Notes: a model not told the origin generated them from the letters alone. Counted from the stretch's first letter, positions 1 to 11,174 are shown. The stretch: DNA of 64,000 nucleotides from Rehmannia glutinosa (GCA_016081115.2 CM071931.1:25272317-25336316), one strand, 5' to 3'. A program made the numbers and translations.

Positions 1-209
1 CCCGATCAAAGAATACGAAAATTCAAAGAAGACGTTGTTGGTAAGCATTTTTAAATAGTAATCGAATAATAATCTCCTTTCCTAACATGTTTGGGGATAG
101 AATGTGTATTACCGAAAACCAAATTGGAAAATGAGGCAATATTACAGGGCCTGGGGAGGAGTGAATCCATAGTGTGGGGTTGCTCAAACAACTTTAGCGA
201 ACGTGTTAC

Positions 210-1034
210 TCAAATTAGAGTGAGCGTAATGGGCCGAGATTCGAGGATCGATTCACTAGGGAGGCCCTTGCAGAGGTGCTTCCGGCCATTTGAACAACAT
301 TCTTGGGAGGGCATGTAGGAGTGGAGGCGGAGTATGTTGCACATTGAGATAAACCGATTCCTAACGAGTCCCAACACATTAGCGGTGTCCAGGCGAATAA
401 AAGGTTGAGGACCGGTTCGGATGTAAACAAGTACCTGGGGGATGTATGACAGCATTGGAAAATGAGAATGGGAAGTTATGGCCGCATACGGGTGCCTGTG
501 GGCCCGAACCGCCGGTGAATAGTGACCTACCGGAGCGGTAGCAACACAAGAATTGGATGGGCTAGGGCCACTCGTTTCGACCTCCTGAGCAATATTTCCT
601 TCTTCGATGAAGGCCAAATCAGCCTTTTTAGGGGTCAAACGGGCATCCAAAGTTCGAAAATCAACTTTCGGATCCCCAATTTGGGTTTTTTGATTCGGGG
701 CACAATTGGGTCGATTGGAGGGCTGAACTTGTGCGTCTTGGAGAGAATTGAAAGATGGTGTGGTCAATTTTGGGATTGGGTATGTATTGGGGTCGGAATT
801 GGAGTTTAATTAAAAGTAAGGAATATTAGGAAAAGCTTCAATTATTGCCGGAGTCGAGTCGGAGGGCCCAAATTGGTGGCTGGGTATTGAAGCCCATGGA
901 GAGACGATCAAAACTTGTGGTTGCACGTCAAGTTTGGTGGTCGGAATCATCGCCGGAGAAGGTTCGAAATCGGCGCCTGAAAAAATGCGCGATTTTCGAT
1001 TTTGTAGGCCAAAATTGACGATGTTTCCGGCCAT
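210..1034 (-). pseudogene. Decayed coding remnant of unknown origin
   Basis: Two adjoining minus-strand open stretches, 1034-810 and 767-210, are more GC-rich than the surroundings and look like the start of one reading frame, beginning MAGNIVNFGLQ. The second stretch is Ser/Pro-rich and then runs into a segment whose frame seems to change several times near 430-215. I do not recognise a diagnostic motif. The layout (short Pro-rich N-terminus followed by a compact domain) faintly recalls the ORF1 protein of plant L1-type LINEs (DUF4283 type), but I could not align a signature. No zinc knuckle, reverse transcriptase or protease is visible nearby. It may equally be a fragment of a host gene. 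The identification is a guess; the statement that it was once coding is moderately supported by open frame and base composition. Confidence 0.3.
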
Positions 1035-1279
1035 GTTTCCCGCTGGTGTGAGCTTGGTTGTGGTCGACTGAGATGGAATTACATTTTCCGGTATGACTCC
1101 GGCATTGGAATGGCCGGAAAGTGGTTGGTCAACGTCTATCTTAAAAAGTCAACAGTCTTGCCATTTTTTCTCCATGACACCTTCTCCTCTAACTCCTCCT
1201 GTTGTTCAACCTTGTTTCATCATACATTTTAGTTCAATGATATGTCCATATATGCAGTCACATAATACTCCTTAAAGAA

Positions 1280-2755
1280 TTTCATGGAGTATATAATTAA
1301 GTAAAAATAGAATTAACAATTTTCGAATTAACTCAAAATACTATTGATTTTGAATTTTTATCGCAATTTGTATTAAAAGAATTTTGAGATCATTGGTATT
1401 TTAATCTCATCACAAGCATTTATTGAAACCTTAATAGATAAAAAAAAAGTAGAAATACCCAAATTTAGATTTGAATCTTAAATAATTTTAAAAAGAAATT
1501 TTGATTTTTAACTTGACACCAAAAGTCAACAAAATTATATTTTATTAAATATATTATTATTTTTACATTTGAATTAAAATATACATAAAAATAATTATTA
1601 AATGTTGTAGTATAATTATTAAAACTATATATATTATATAGATTCTATTCGAAAATTTTACATAAACAAAAACAGTTTCAAATATAGTTATCTTAGATCC
1701 CTCATATTTATTATGTTGAATATGAAAGGAGACTAATAAATAGAAAGCTACAAACTTACCATTATGAACTTACAACCTAACAAGTAAGAAAATAAAATAA
1801 TGGTGGGAAATTTGGCGCTATAAATTTTGGGAAAGTTTTGAAACGTCTCCTCCATCCTCCATTCTCTCCATTTAAAGTAATTTGCCCTTATCCTTTCTTT
1901 CTTTTTCTTCATCAGTTAAACAAACTGAGTTGTGTTTAAAAAAAAATTGAGTTGTATCTCTTTCTCTCCCTTCCGATTTCTGTCATCTACAATCAAAAAA
2001 ATCAAGTGGTGTTCTCTCTCATTCCGTCTGGATGTCAACTCTCTGCTTAGTTCAGATTTCAATGCGAAGTAAGAATCGAGTAAGAATATTTTTATTATTC
2101 TTGATTTATAATTAGTCCCTTTAACTATGGGTAAATATGTTTGGATATGGTATCTTCAGTGATTTCCCCTTCACAATAACAAATTCTAGATGATTCACGT
2201 TACAATATGGAATAGAATAAAACCACAAGTTATTAAGTGGTTTATAAATTTTTGTATGTTCTTATTTGTTTTTTAGTTTTTTGTCTTTAATTCTTGCAAT
2301 GGAGGCTAACTTATCTTTGACTTTGCAGGATTAGAAGGCATGAGGATTTGAAGTTCTGATACGTACACCCTAAAGCAATTTAATCGAATTGATGACTATG
2401 AATATTTTATTATTTTTATTAATTATTAACTTTAGTTTGTTTATGTTGGAATCTTGTACTTTTTTGTTAGATATTTATGTTAATGAAACTTATTTCGGCT
2501 CCCGCTTCAAAATTTGTTCATTTGTTGGATGGAATTAGATTATTTTAATTTTGTATACTTTGAAGCTACACATATTAGTGTATATATGGGTGTAAAAGAA
2601 AAAAGGAATACAACTGCCATTAAATTAGAACTAAAGCGATTATAATTGTTAATGCAATATTGTATAACATTAATTATTTAAAATACTTACATAAAAATAC
2701 ATAATGTGACAAACTTTTGAATTTTGTGATGACTAAATATTTAAGTAGGAATAAC
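1280..2755. other. AT-rich spacer, no gene seen
   Basis: No open frame or protein motif is seen. At 1800-1990 the sequence turns into a promoter-like stretch (GGCGC, then a TATAAAT core near 1820, then a CT-rich leader), followed by a possible intron ending in TTTGCAG near 2329. The putative transcript has no long frame. It could be the 5' part of the CACTA-type element that ends at 3134, but this is inference. Confidence 0.35.
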
Positions 2756-3134
2756 AAAATTATGTAACGTTTGTGGCTATAGTAGTTGACAAAAAATCTT
2801 GTGACTAAAATATTAGATTTAGTGACAATTAGAATAACATGAGACAATAACATTGATTTTCAGTGACGGAAATTAATGGCGACTAAAATATTGAGTTTTA
2901 GTGACAAATGTTACATGTAACTAAAATTTAGAGCTCTAGTGATAAATATATACGTGACTAAAAATTTGAGTTGTGGTGACGAATTATGATAGTCGTGACT
3001 AAAGCTTTTAGTGACACTACTTATAGTGACAACCAGTGACGACACTGTATATCGTCACTAACCTGTTATAATGACGACACATTTACATATAGTGATAAAA
3101 AATATCATCAATAAAAATCATTATTTTTGTAGTG
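2756..3134. mobile_element. Terminal region of a CACTA (En/Spm-like) element
   Basis: The right border, read on the minus strand, starts CACTACAAAAATAATGA at 3134, the classic CACTA terminus. For almost 400 bp inward the sequence repeats GTGAC or GTGACTAAA in both orientations, as expected of En/Spm subterminal transposase-binding arrays. I could not find the partner terminus upstream, so the element is probably truncated or its left end lies beyond a deletion. No transposase coding is seen. It directly abuts a Ty3/gypsy integrase fragment on the right. Confidence 0.55.
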
Positions 3135-3141
3135 CTCTATG

Positions 3142-3281
3142 ATAACGTTGCGGCTAATGGACTTGCTGAAGCTTTTAACAAAACTTTATGTAACTTGATG
3201 TAGAAAGTGGTCTCAAAGTCAAAGCGCGACTGGCACGAAAGGATCGGAGAAGCTCTATGGGGAGTTTATGTGTTGCTTTTT
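3142..3281 (+). pseudogene. Ty3/gypsy integrase C-terminal fragment
   Basis: One frame reads NVAANGLAEAFNKTLCNLM, a stop, then KVVSKSKRDWHERIGEALWG. This is the stretch after the third catalytic residue of Ty3/gypsy integrases, where family members read roughly NGQAEAFNK..L..LLKK..S.SKRDWHE.L.EALWAYRT. The AEAFNK glutamate corresponds to the last acidic residue of the DDE triad. The frame carries an internal TAG and ends after about 45 residues, so it is a scrap. No LTR, primer-binding site or reverse transcriptase of the same element is adjacent; the CACTA terminus lies immediately upstream and may mark an insertion into this gypsy copy. Confidence 0.75.
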
Positions 3282-3507
3282 GGTTTAGTTAATACATGAT
3301 GATAGCTTGTAATGAGTTACAAAAATTTAAATAGTTAATTGTTATATTTATTAAGAATTTAACATACTAGACATTTTGTTATATACTAATTAGTTCATGG
3401 TAGGATGCCCATTTAAATAGTCAATTAAATATTCATATAATTATAAATTTTATATAAAATGAATAGGTTTTGGACGAGTATGGGTATCAACAAATGGATT
3501 TGAGACA

Positions 3508-4052
3508 TGTATGTAAGGTCGATCCTATCCATTTTTTGGCCTGAGTCGAACTTTAAAATTATTGCCCCTTTTTTTTTACAAACTAAAAGACAACATAAAA
3601 CAATAAAAGAAAGAATAATGTGCAATATATAAAACAGTTCGAATATAGTTAAACTAATATGACATCTATGCTAAAAAATCGAAATAGTTATTTAAATTGA
3701 GAAAATTTAATGTTGGGCCCTCAAGAAATATTAAAATTGATAATTTGTTAGAATCTAACAATGCTCAAGGCTAAAGGGAAAATGACCCTTCATTCTTGGT
3801 GGGGAGCTTTTAATATTTTTTTTACCTAAATAAAAAAAGAACAAAAAAAATTCAGCCAAAAGGATTCAAACCCAAGCCGCTTGGAGATATAAAATTCCAA
3901 AGTGGCAAGCATTAAACATTGTGCTAAAACTATTTTTTGCTTAATAACTTATTGTATATATGTATTATATATAAAAGGCATAAAAAAAATTTGAGCCCCT
4001 AGATTTTGTAATTTTTCAAGCCCAAGTTGACCGATTCGCTCGACTTACATTA
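3508..4052. mobile_element. Possible decayed hAT-like element
   Basis: The left side reads TGTAAGGTCGATCCTATCC and the right side, read inverted, TGTAAGTCGAGCGAATCGG. These imperfect inverted ends, together with TTGGGCCC and GAGCCCCTAG blocks just inside, resemble common plant hAT elements whose ends contain AAGGCCGGCCCTG. The interior is AT-rich with no frame. A target-site duplication is not clear. Confidence 0.3.
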
Positions 4053-4058
4053 GGAGCA

Positions 4059-4236
4059 TTGGCGTAGACAAGAGGGGGCCTCCCGCCCCCGCCCGCGCAC
4101 CAAAAAAAAAATTTTTTTGTCCCTTTTTGTTGAGAAAAAAATAATAAAAATTATATATATTTTTGTAAGGGGAAAAAATAGTTGAGCTAGGGGAAAAACA
4201 TTTGGGCTAGAATAGCGTTGTGGGCTGGCTACATCC
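4059..4236. mobile_element. Small MITE, relative of the one at 54069-54245
   Basis: The ends TTGGCGTAGAC and CTGGCTACATCC are imperfect inverted repeats, and the inside has a G/C-run left side (GGGGGCCTCCCGCCCCC) followed by a poly-A/T tract. The same arrangement occurs at 54069-54245, where the target duplication is clear. Here I do not see one. Confidence 0.4.
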
Positions 4237-4439
4237 CTGATTAAAGATCTCCATGATAGATGTTTTCTTATTCTATGATACCCAAGAAACTACAAGATAA
4301 AAATTTTATTTTTGTGTCCAACATCAATCAAATTTAGACCGTCCTCCAGCATTGTAGCTCCAAATATACTGCCAACTGCAGGATTTTAAGTCTTTTCAAT
4401 TTTATTCAAACAAAATCTTTTTAATTCTATTTTTTTCAA

Positions 4440-4715
4440 ATAATCGACCTATTAGTCGAGCCCTTAACAAGCTTGTTCACGAACAAGCCTAAAAAATGTT
4501 ATACGAGCTTGTTCATGAATGTTTATAAATGAGCACGACACAAGCTTGTTCACAGGCTTTTAGTAAATGAGTATAGAATTGTTCAAGCTCTATTCGTTTA
4601 TTAAACGAGCCCTAAAATATGTTCGTTTATGCTCGTTAACTAAATAAACGAACATATACAAACGTATCCAAACATATTCACGAGTTGTTTGTCGAACGCT
4701 CTGTTCACTTACCCT
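4440..4715. repeat. GTTCG-rich inverted repeat remnant
   Basis: This stretch alternates AAGCTTGTTCACGAACAAGC, GAGCTTGTTCATGAA and GCTCGTTAAC, a dense self-complementary repeat. The same vocabulary builds the better-preserved element at 13588-14085. It sits where the neighbouring minus-strand LTR (4716-5176) is cut off, so it may mark an insertion into that LTR. Confidence 0.4.
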
Positions 4716-5176
4716 ACCTGCAGGTGGCTAAAAAGCACCAGGGTTCTGCAGGCTTTTTATTGGTTCCTGTTACTTGCACTCATTCAGCAAGACAACCTTT
4801 TAAAGTTGTAGGTTTGTCTCTTATCAAAATGGATAAGCCTTGACTTTCTTCGCAGCGGACTTTTTCAACTTTCTCTAAGTCCTTCAGCGTTGTTTTACCC
4901 CATAAGTTGAGTCTTCTCCGTGATTCTTGGATGACTCTGCTGTAAGTGTACTGAAAGACACAGTTGTGGCACTTTACTGAAGTTGTTCTTGGCTACGAGT
5001 CAGCTGAATCTTCTATGCACTTCTTCAGCAAGTCTTATGCATCTTCAACTTAGCTGCTTAACGACTCAACTAATATTCTAACTAATAAAGTTGAATTACA
5101 TACAGAAAATGTGGTGCCAACTTTCTAATCTAAGTTTTCTAGGCATCATCAAAATCTATATAAAAAATTCCTAACA
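4716..5176 (-). mobile_element. Truncated 3' LTR of a minus-strand LTR retroelement
   Basis: Read on the minus strand the block starts TGTTAGGAATTTTTTATATA at 5176, directly preceded by the polypurine tract AAAAAGGGGGAAAT (5190-5177). That is the standard polypurine-tract/LTR junction. It is similar to the plus-strand LTR starting at 29487: both share GATTTTGATGA, an AAAACTTAGATTAGAA block and a GTTGGCACC block soon after the start, then CAGCTGA-rich sequence. The far end is lost near 4716. This LTR closes the retroelement whose internal ORF runs on the minus strand from about 13190 to 5473. Confidence 0.65.
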
Positions 5177-5472
5177 ATTTCCCCCTTTTTGATGATGCCA
5201 AAATTTATTTACATCATAAAGTGATGAAATAAAAATAATTTCAAGAATGTATCATTTTATTTATGAATCATTCAACACTTACATTATTTGTTTGCATTTA
5301 CAAAGAACATGTAAAAATACAATACAAAACTTCTAGACAACTAACTTCTATCGCCTTGACTACATTCTCTTCCTTTCTTCTTCCTCTCGCCTTCTGCGAT
5401 CTTCTTCATCTCGTCTTCTCCTCCTCTCATCTTAAGCTTTCTTCTTCTCCTCTTCCTTCATCCTTTGTATCC

Positions 5473-6203
5473 TTAGAGCATCGTGCTTATATTTTTGGCT
5501 AGCTTAGATGCTCTGCGAGTTGCTTCCATATTCCGAGCTTCGTCCATTCCTAGCCAATAAATAGAGTCCTTCTTCAAAGGGTTGATGGGCATGATTCCAC
5601 TTAGTCTTCTTGGTGGAGAACTTCTGCCTTTCCCACCAGACCTAGAATCTCTGCCTCTACCTCTTCCCCTAGCTTGGATGCCTCTCCTTGGAGTTTGACT
5701 GGGCTGACTCTTTGAAGTCTGCAGACTCTTGGAAGGTTTTCCTTGAGTCATCTACTTCCTAGTCTCTTCTATATATGTCAAGCCCTTTCTCTAATATAAG
5801 CCCCGTGTCAGCTAACCCTATTCCCTCATAATATCCTTCTGACAATAGAGTATCAAACTCTTCATTGGACCTTTCTTCCAAGGGATCAGAAGGTGGAGTA
5901 GCTTTTTCTCTTGGGAGCATGCCAGCTGGTGGACCTCCATAATGCACTTCTAATTTCTGAATTCTCTCGTCTTAACTTTTATCTATCTTTGCAATTTCTT
6001 CCTTAGACTTCTAAAAAGCTAGGCATCTTTCTCCTCACCCAATAAGTCTTGAGGGAGCTGAGAACAGATTGAGGTGGTGCCTTTGTTTTTGATAATTATC
6101 TTCAGAGGGGTTTTTACAAGATTTTCTTTTTATTCTTCGCCCTTTTTTGCATCATCACCTAGAGGAAAGTGGACTGATTTGAGAAGAGAGTCCAACTTCT
6201 TAT
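5473..6203 (-). pseudogene. Basic C-terminal tail of the retroelement ORF
   Basis: Below the solo LTR the minus-strand frame resumes as IHKKLDSLLKSVHFPLGDDA, passes frame changes, and includes the open stretches 5947-5759 (PPAGMLPREKATPPSDPLEE) and 5751-5473. The last one is Gln/Ser/Arg/Gly-rich (RRGIQARGRGRGRDSRSGGK) and ends with SIYWLGMDEARNMEATRRAS. The RG-rich stretch suggests nucleic-acid binding and the YWLG-type ending matches what I recall from related elements. No zinc knuckle is present. Confidence 0.5.
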
Positions 6204-6208
6204 GTATT

Positions 6209-7783
6209 TGATCGCCAAAAATTATTTTGGTTCATACAACTGCAAGTGTACAGTGTAGTTTATAAAATAATGGCAAGCAAGGTCGTATTCCTCAGGGATT
6301 GAATTTTGAAACACTTAGGCTATAATAATATTGTATTCCAATTTTATTGAAGTGACCGAAAATTAAGTATTTTTATCTAACTAAAAATCGAAAATAAAGA
6401 AAAATAAATAAAATAAATTTGTGAACCCCACAAGTATTTTCAAAATCATTAGGAGCAACCTTAGGCACATAATCTCAACAAGTTTCTTCAATATTAAATA
6501 CGAATAAAGTTTTAAAAACCAATTCATGCAATTCTATGGGTTCAAATTCCTAAATTCATTTACTCCCCTGGTCAGGTGGTGCGTAAACAGTTGATTAATA
6601 ACAATTGTAGTCTGACCAGATCGTTACAATTCTTATTAACTCCAAAAAGATTTGTGAATTGAATGACTCCCCACAAACACGCTTGTCACACATGTTTCAT
6701 GCCTGAATTCGATTTCCGTATTTGTTAGAGCTCATCGTCCGAAATTTTGCAATAACAAATATGACATGCTAATTATTGATCAGATAAAAAGTAATTAAAT
6801 AATAAGCACTCGAATTCATAAAATAGAACGCATGAAGCAATTAAGAAAACAAATAATCATATTTAATATAAATCCACAGTTTCGATTATGCCCCTAAGAT
6901 CCAAAAAATATGTCAAACATTGATTACAAACTCATAGACATATCTGAATCAATATTATGACATCATATAAGCACAAACAAGAGTTCTTAGACATAGAGAG
7001 AAAACCTCTTCTTGTCAGGATGGATTACCCTTCCAATCCCTCGAAGCTTTTGTGCTCCCTAGATGCGAAAGCCTTGTGGTGTTCTTCGCGACCTAGCCTT
7101 TTGCTCTCAGAAGCTCTTCGATTCCTTCATTCCTGTATTATTTGATGTGTTTTCTATGTATCAAGTTGTGTTTTTTCGTGTAAGACTTGGTCCCTTTTTA
7201 TAGATGCTTGGAGAGATCACTTGTAGAGTTGGAACGGGAAGCAAACTCAAAAACGCGTGGCTAAACAGACTCCCCACATCAAGGCCATGTGGGACCACAC
7301 GGGCGTGTGGCTTTGGGCTCGACCACTTTGTCGTGGGCGGTGGTCGCACAGTGAGGTAGGTTGTGCGGCTGGTTTCCTTGTCCACACGGCCGTGTGACTT
7401 CACATGGTCCGACCGTGTGGGACCTGCTATGTCCTCTGTTTTCTTCCCTTCTTCACACAACCGCGTGTTTTTCACACCACCATTCCACACGGCCGTGTGA
7501 GGCTACACGGTCCGGCCGTGTGAGGCTACACGGTCCGGCCGTGTGACTTGCTTTTGTTCCCTTTTTCTGTCATTTTGATCTTCTCTTTGCATTTGACAAT
7601 CTTATACGGGCATTCCAACTGACATTTCTTCATTTTAAGCTCTGTTTCCTACAAGAATTACAAGAATATGCAGTATCATGCTCTTTAAAAGAAACCAAGT
7701 AAAAACATAGTAAATATGCGTGCAAATGCATCAATTATATATCATTTTAAGCCCCAAAATGCACATATATTTTACACACATCA
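6209..7783 (-). mobile_element. Solo LTR, gypsy-like, with TSD GTATT
   Basis: The block starts TGATCGCC at 6209 and ends ACACATCA at 7783, and is flanked by the identical pentamer GTATT at 6204-6208 and 7784-7788. Length is 1575 bp and no internal region is left, so it is a solo LTR from LTR-LTR recombination. It lies in minus orientation: read that way it ends with the CCCTGAGGAATACGACCTTG motif typical of Tat/Athila-like gypsy LTR 3' ends. A TATA box (CTATAAAAAGGG) lies at 7204-7193, and upstream of it (7250-7550) is a CG-rich island of CACACGGCCGTGTG palindromes. It interrupts the coiled-coil coding of the host retroelement. Confidence 0.85.
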
Positions 7784-8940
7784 GTATTACAGAGTCTGCT
7801 GCTTGTTGGTTGGAGCTGAGTGAATACAACTGATTTTTCATAGATAAAATCTCAGCCTTTAGAGATGTCTCCATATGTTCTATTTTCTTATCCATCTTCA
7901 TTTGCAATAACTCCATATCCGATAGATGGCTTTTCCCAATTCGTTCGATATTGTCCCTTTGTCTCTGCTGAAAAGTGAGCTAGTCAGCTCCCCAGACAAC
8001 CAACTTTGAGAACAGCTGTCTGAAATAGCCAACTTGCTCCCTGTGGAGAGCCTTAGTATGTTGTGCCCACTCCCTGATCCGCAACACAGCTCCTCGAATA
8101 TCTCTAGATATTGTGGCATCATGATTGTCGATTCTGGTGCTTAAGTCAACAAAACCTTTCTCCATGGCCTCTATCTCCTCGCACATGGCTCGAAAGGCAT
8201 GTCAAAAGTCAGCTGCTTGTTCACTGGAGTCTTCAGGAAACATGGACTCAAAATCATGGCCAAACGGTACAACGCGTGTATCCGTAGGAACGTGCAGGTC
8301 AGTTGGCTCAATTTGAATGTTGAAACGCACAGATTCCTCCACAGACTCAACTTCATAAGGGATTTCTTCAATGAAGGAAATCCAACATTCCCAACCTGCC
8401 ACTTAGATCAGGGGAAGTTCCCACTTCTCCTTCAGGAACACTTCGCACTTCTCCCTGGGCAACATCTCGTTTTGCCTCAACTACGGAAGCCTCATCGCAG
8501 TAGCAGCTATGGAAGCCTACTGAGCTGATTGTGTCTCAGCTATCATAACAACTTCACTGAAGTTGGTTCATCCAATTGAGTAACCTTGCCTCAGCTGCCT
8601 GCGCAGTATCACGGGCAGGAGATTGAGCTAGTGGGGATGGTCCATCGACTAGTACAAACCTCATTTTGGTGTATTTCATGCTTGCATCCAAGTCACTGGC
8701 CACTTTATCGGACTCTGCTGATTCTTCAAAATCTACAGCCATGTCTGAGTACTCAGCTTCAAGGTCTATAGGGGCATCAATTACCATAGGCTCAACAAAC
8801 AAGGATTCTGGAAATTTTGGTACTTCACCAGAAATATCAGTGTTCCTTCCCTGGCAGTCTCAACCGCCAATAGGTCTTCAGCTACTTTTGCAGCCGTCTC
8901 AACCGCTGAAAGGCCTTCAACATTATTTGCAATAGACCTA
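7784..8940 (-). pseudogene. Coiled-coil part of the retroelement ORF
   Basis: Minus-strand frames at 8802-8554, 8402-8202, 8186-7980 and 7916-7790 follow one another. Visible stretches are LDASMKYTKMRFVLVDGPSP, FRAMCEEIEAMEKGFVDLST with RIDNHDATISRDIRG, LRIREWAQHTKALHREQVGY, and MDKKIEHMETSLKAEILSMK ending SNQQAADSVI. Heptad-like Leu/Ile/Met spacing supports a coiled coil. The frame is cut at 7788 by the solo LTR. If that LTR and one TSD copy are ignored, the codons continue directly as IHKKLDSLLKSVHFPLGDDA at about 6203, which confirms that these pieces belong to one protein. The part 8402-8202 contains the lead-in PFGHDFESMFPEDSSEQAA. Confidence 0.55.
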
Positions 8941-8948
8941 GCTACTGC

Positions 8949-9932
8949 TAGAGCCGTAAAAATGGGCCTAGCCTGCCCCGCCTAAGGTAGGGGGCAGGTT
9001 AGGTGTTTAGAGGCCCGCCTGCCCGCCATGGGCCGCGGGCTTGGCAGGTTGTGCCGGCGGGCTAGCCCCACTAGAAATTAAAAAGAAAAAATGAGAAGAA
9101 GAAGTAGAAGAAAAAAATAGTATAATTGATATTTTATATTTTTATCGCTTATAAAATTGTATGTAATATTTTTTAAAAATATGTATTTGTCATCCATTAT
9201 TTTATTTAACTCATTAAAATTTACAATATGCAAAAAAAAAAATTCTTTTATGTTTTGTTGAGATATGTCACTTGTGAGTTGTCCCACATTGATTAAGAAA
9301 GGGAAGAGAGTCCAATTTATAAGCCAAGTGAGCTACTCCTCCTATCACCAATTGGTTTTAGGATGGAACCTCACTTGGTGGGCTTGGACACTCTTCCCCA
9401 TATTGGGTACGCTTCATGTGTGGGACTGTACCAAGTCCCTCCGAATTTAACATGGTATCAGAGCAGGCCCATGTTCGGCCCGAGGTGGGCCGTATCACAT
9501 GATGTGATTGAGCATGGTGGATCCTGTGATGATAATTAATGAATTGACGAAGGACTCACAAGTGAGGGGGGCGTGTTGAGATATGTCACTTGTGAGTTGT
9601 CCCACATTGATTAAGAAAGGGAAGAGAGTCCAATTTATAAGCCAAGTGAGCTACTCCTCCTATCACCAATTGGTTTTAGGATGGAACCTCACTTGGTGGG
9701 CTTGGGCTTTCTTCCCCATATTGGGTACGCTTCATGTGTGGGACCGTACCAAGTCCCCCCGAATTTAACATGTTTTTATTTCTTTTTAACTTTTGGGCGG
9801 GTCGGCCCGCCTAGCCCCGAGCGGTGGGTTAGGTTGGGCCGGAATATTTCTAGCCCGCCCCCACCCCGCCAACTAGTGGGCTTTTCTGGCCCGCGGGTTG
9901 GCCCACTCCGCCAGTCCGTTTTGACAGCTCTA
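8949..9932. mobile_element. Non-autonomous hAT element 1 (TSD GCTRCTGC)
   Basis: The termini are TAGAGCCGTAAAAATGGGCC at 8949 and, inverted, TAGAGCTGTCAAAACGGACT at 9932. They are flanked by 8-bp copies GCTACTGC (8941-8948) and GCTGCTGC (9933-9940), one mismatch. The ends are strongly GC-rich (GGGCAGG, GCCCGCC, CGCGGGC) and the interior AT-rich, as in common plant hAT non-autonomous families. No transposase coding is visible. A complete TRIM (9256-9770) is inserted in it. Confidence 0.8.
9256..9770 (+). mobile_element. Complete TRIM retrotransposon (TSD TGTTT)
   Basis: Two near-identical 197-bp direct repeats, 9256-9452 and 9574-9770, start TGTTGAGATATGTCACTTGT and end GAATTTAACA. The internal part is only 121 bp. 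It opens with the primer-binding site TGGTATCAGAGC (9453-9464, complementary to initiator tRNA-Met) and closes with the purine-rich AAGTGAGGGGGGCG before the second LTR. The target duplication TGTTT is exact at 9251-9255 and 9771-9775. This is a terminal-repeat retrotransposon in miniature with no coding capacity, hence moved in trans. The two LTRs differ at only a few positions (for example GACACTC versus GGCTTTC), so the insertion is fairly recent compared with its hosts. Plus orientation follows from PBS before PPT. Confidence 0.93.
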
Positions 9933-9940
9933 GCTGCTGC

Positions 9941-10088
9941 TGAGTCTTCAGCATTGACATCCTTAGATGTCTCAACCTCAGGGATTGCACTTTCATGACC
10001 AGCAGTCTCAACTGCCATGGTCTCTGCTGATCCATCATTTGCCTCAGTTACAGGTATTTCAACCTCTGTAATATCACTGGCCTTCAAC
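9941..10088 (-). pseudogene. VETA-rich segment of the retroelement ORF between two hAT insertions
   Basis: The 148 bp between the two hAT elements remain open on the minus strand and read ASDITEVEIPVTEANDGSAE, then MAVETAGHESAIPEVETS. The same VET-repeat style continues beyond each hAT (MKTVVSSEVVMVETVIAEAP above, AVETAAKVAEDLLAVETA below at about 8930-8820). This shows that one acidic repeat tract was hit twice by related hAT elements. Confidence 0.55.
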
Positions 10089-10096
10089 ACTTTTGG

Positions 10097-11161
10097 TAGA
10101 GCTGTGAAAACGGGCCAGGCTCGTTGGGCCGGCCCGCCCCGCCACACCAAAGGTAAGGGGGTGGGTTGAGGGTTTAGTGGCCCGCCAGGAGGCAAGCCTA
10201 AATGGGCCAACCCGTTTGGGCTGCGGGTTGAGACGAGCTAACCCGCAATGGGGAAGGCCAGACACAATGATATTTCTCCTTTTTACTTATATATCTAGTT
10301 TTTAAAGTTGAGCTTCGAGAATATGAAGTTAGTTTTAATTATTTAATTGGATAGACCAATACCACTCGGTTGGTTTTATTTTCGGGAAGAATCTTTCTAT
10401 TTTTCACTATCTAAAAAGAAGAAACTACATATATTTGTCTCAATAGTAATATTATTTATTTTTTTTAAAGTTATTTTCAAACCAACCAATTATTTTAGTT
10501 CATTTTCAAACATATTCACATATGATCATAAAATAATTACTTTTCTTTTTAAACCTATACATAGTATGTGCAGAAACCTAGCTAAATACTTAAATATAAT
10601 GTTATTTTTATACGAAAATTTATCAAGACAAATATTTCAACTTAAATCGAATTTGAATATAAAATCAAATGGGATTTCTCAGGAATATTTGATAGGAGTG
10701 ACTAAATATTCACTGACAATGCAATACATTCAATCAATCACAGAAAAAAAAAAAGTTCAAATAAAAACTGCATAGTTCTAGTTAATTTCAGAATGAAAAA
10801 TCTGATGTAGTCCAAAGTTATTTTAATTTAATCTCTTTAATCTTTGTAATGCATAATGTTTAAGTTTATTTTAAATACTTTATATGATATTTGTAAAACG
10901 TATAAGATATTAAACTTTATCTAAATATAAGCTTGTGAGTTATATATAAACAAATTATTACACAGAAGTAGTTAATTAACTTCAACTTTTTTTTTCAATT
11001 TTATGGGCGGGCTGGCCCGCACAACCCGCAGCCCAAGGCGGATTGGGTTGGGTTGATGTTTTCTTAGCCCGCTACCTTGCCGAGCTAGCCCACCCCGCCA
11101 AATGGCGGGTTTTGGCGGGTTGCGGGTTGGCCCGTCCCTCCAGCCCGTTTTGACAGCTCTA
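10097..11161. mobile_element. Non-autonomous hAT element 2 (TSD ACTTYTGG)
   Basis: The ends TAGAGCTGTGAAAACGGGCC (10097) and, inverted, TAGAGCTGTCAAAACGGGCT (11161) match those of hAT element 1. Flanking octamers are ACTTTTGG (10089-10096) and ACTTCTGG (11162-11169), one mismatch. GC-rich subterminal blocks surround an AT-rich core of about 700 bp that shows no meaningful coding: the long plus-strand frame at 10347-10775 is Phe/Ile/Asn/Lys-rich and looks accidental. Confidence 0.8.
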
Positions 11162-11174
11162 ACTTCTGGGGCCT

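Noticed and set aside
3840..3960. GATTCAAACCC considered as a tRNA T-loop
   Set aside because: No acceptor stem, D-arm or anticodon arm pairs around it; it lies in a decayed repeat.
9265..9998. Plus-strand frames across the TRIM LTRs
   Set aside because: The same short frame occurs in both LTR copies and carries no retroelement domain; TRIMs are non-coding.
10347..10775. 142-codon plus-strand frame in hAT element 2
   Set aside because: Phe/Ile/Asn/Lys-rich translation of AT-rich DNA with no recognisable domain.
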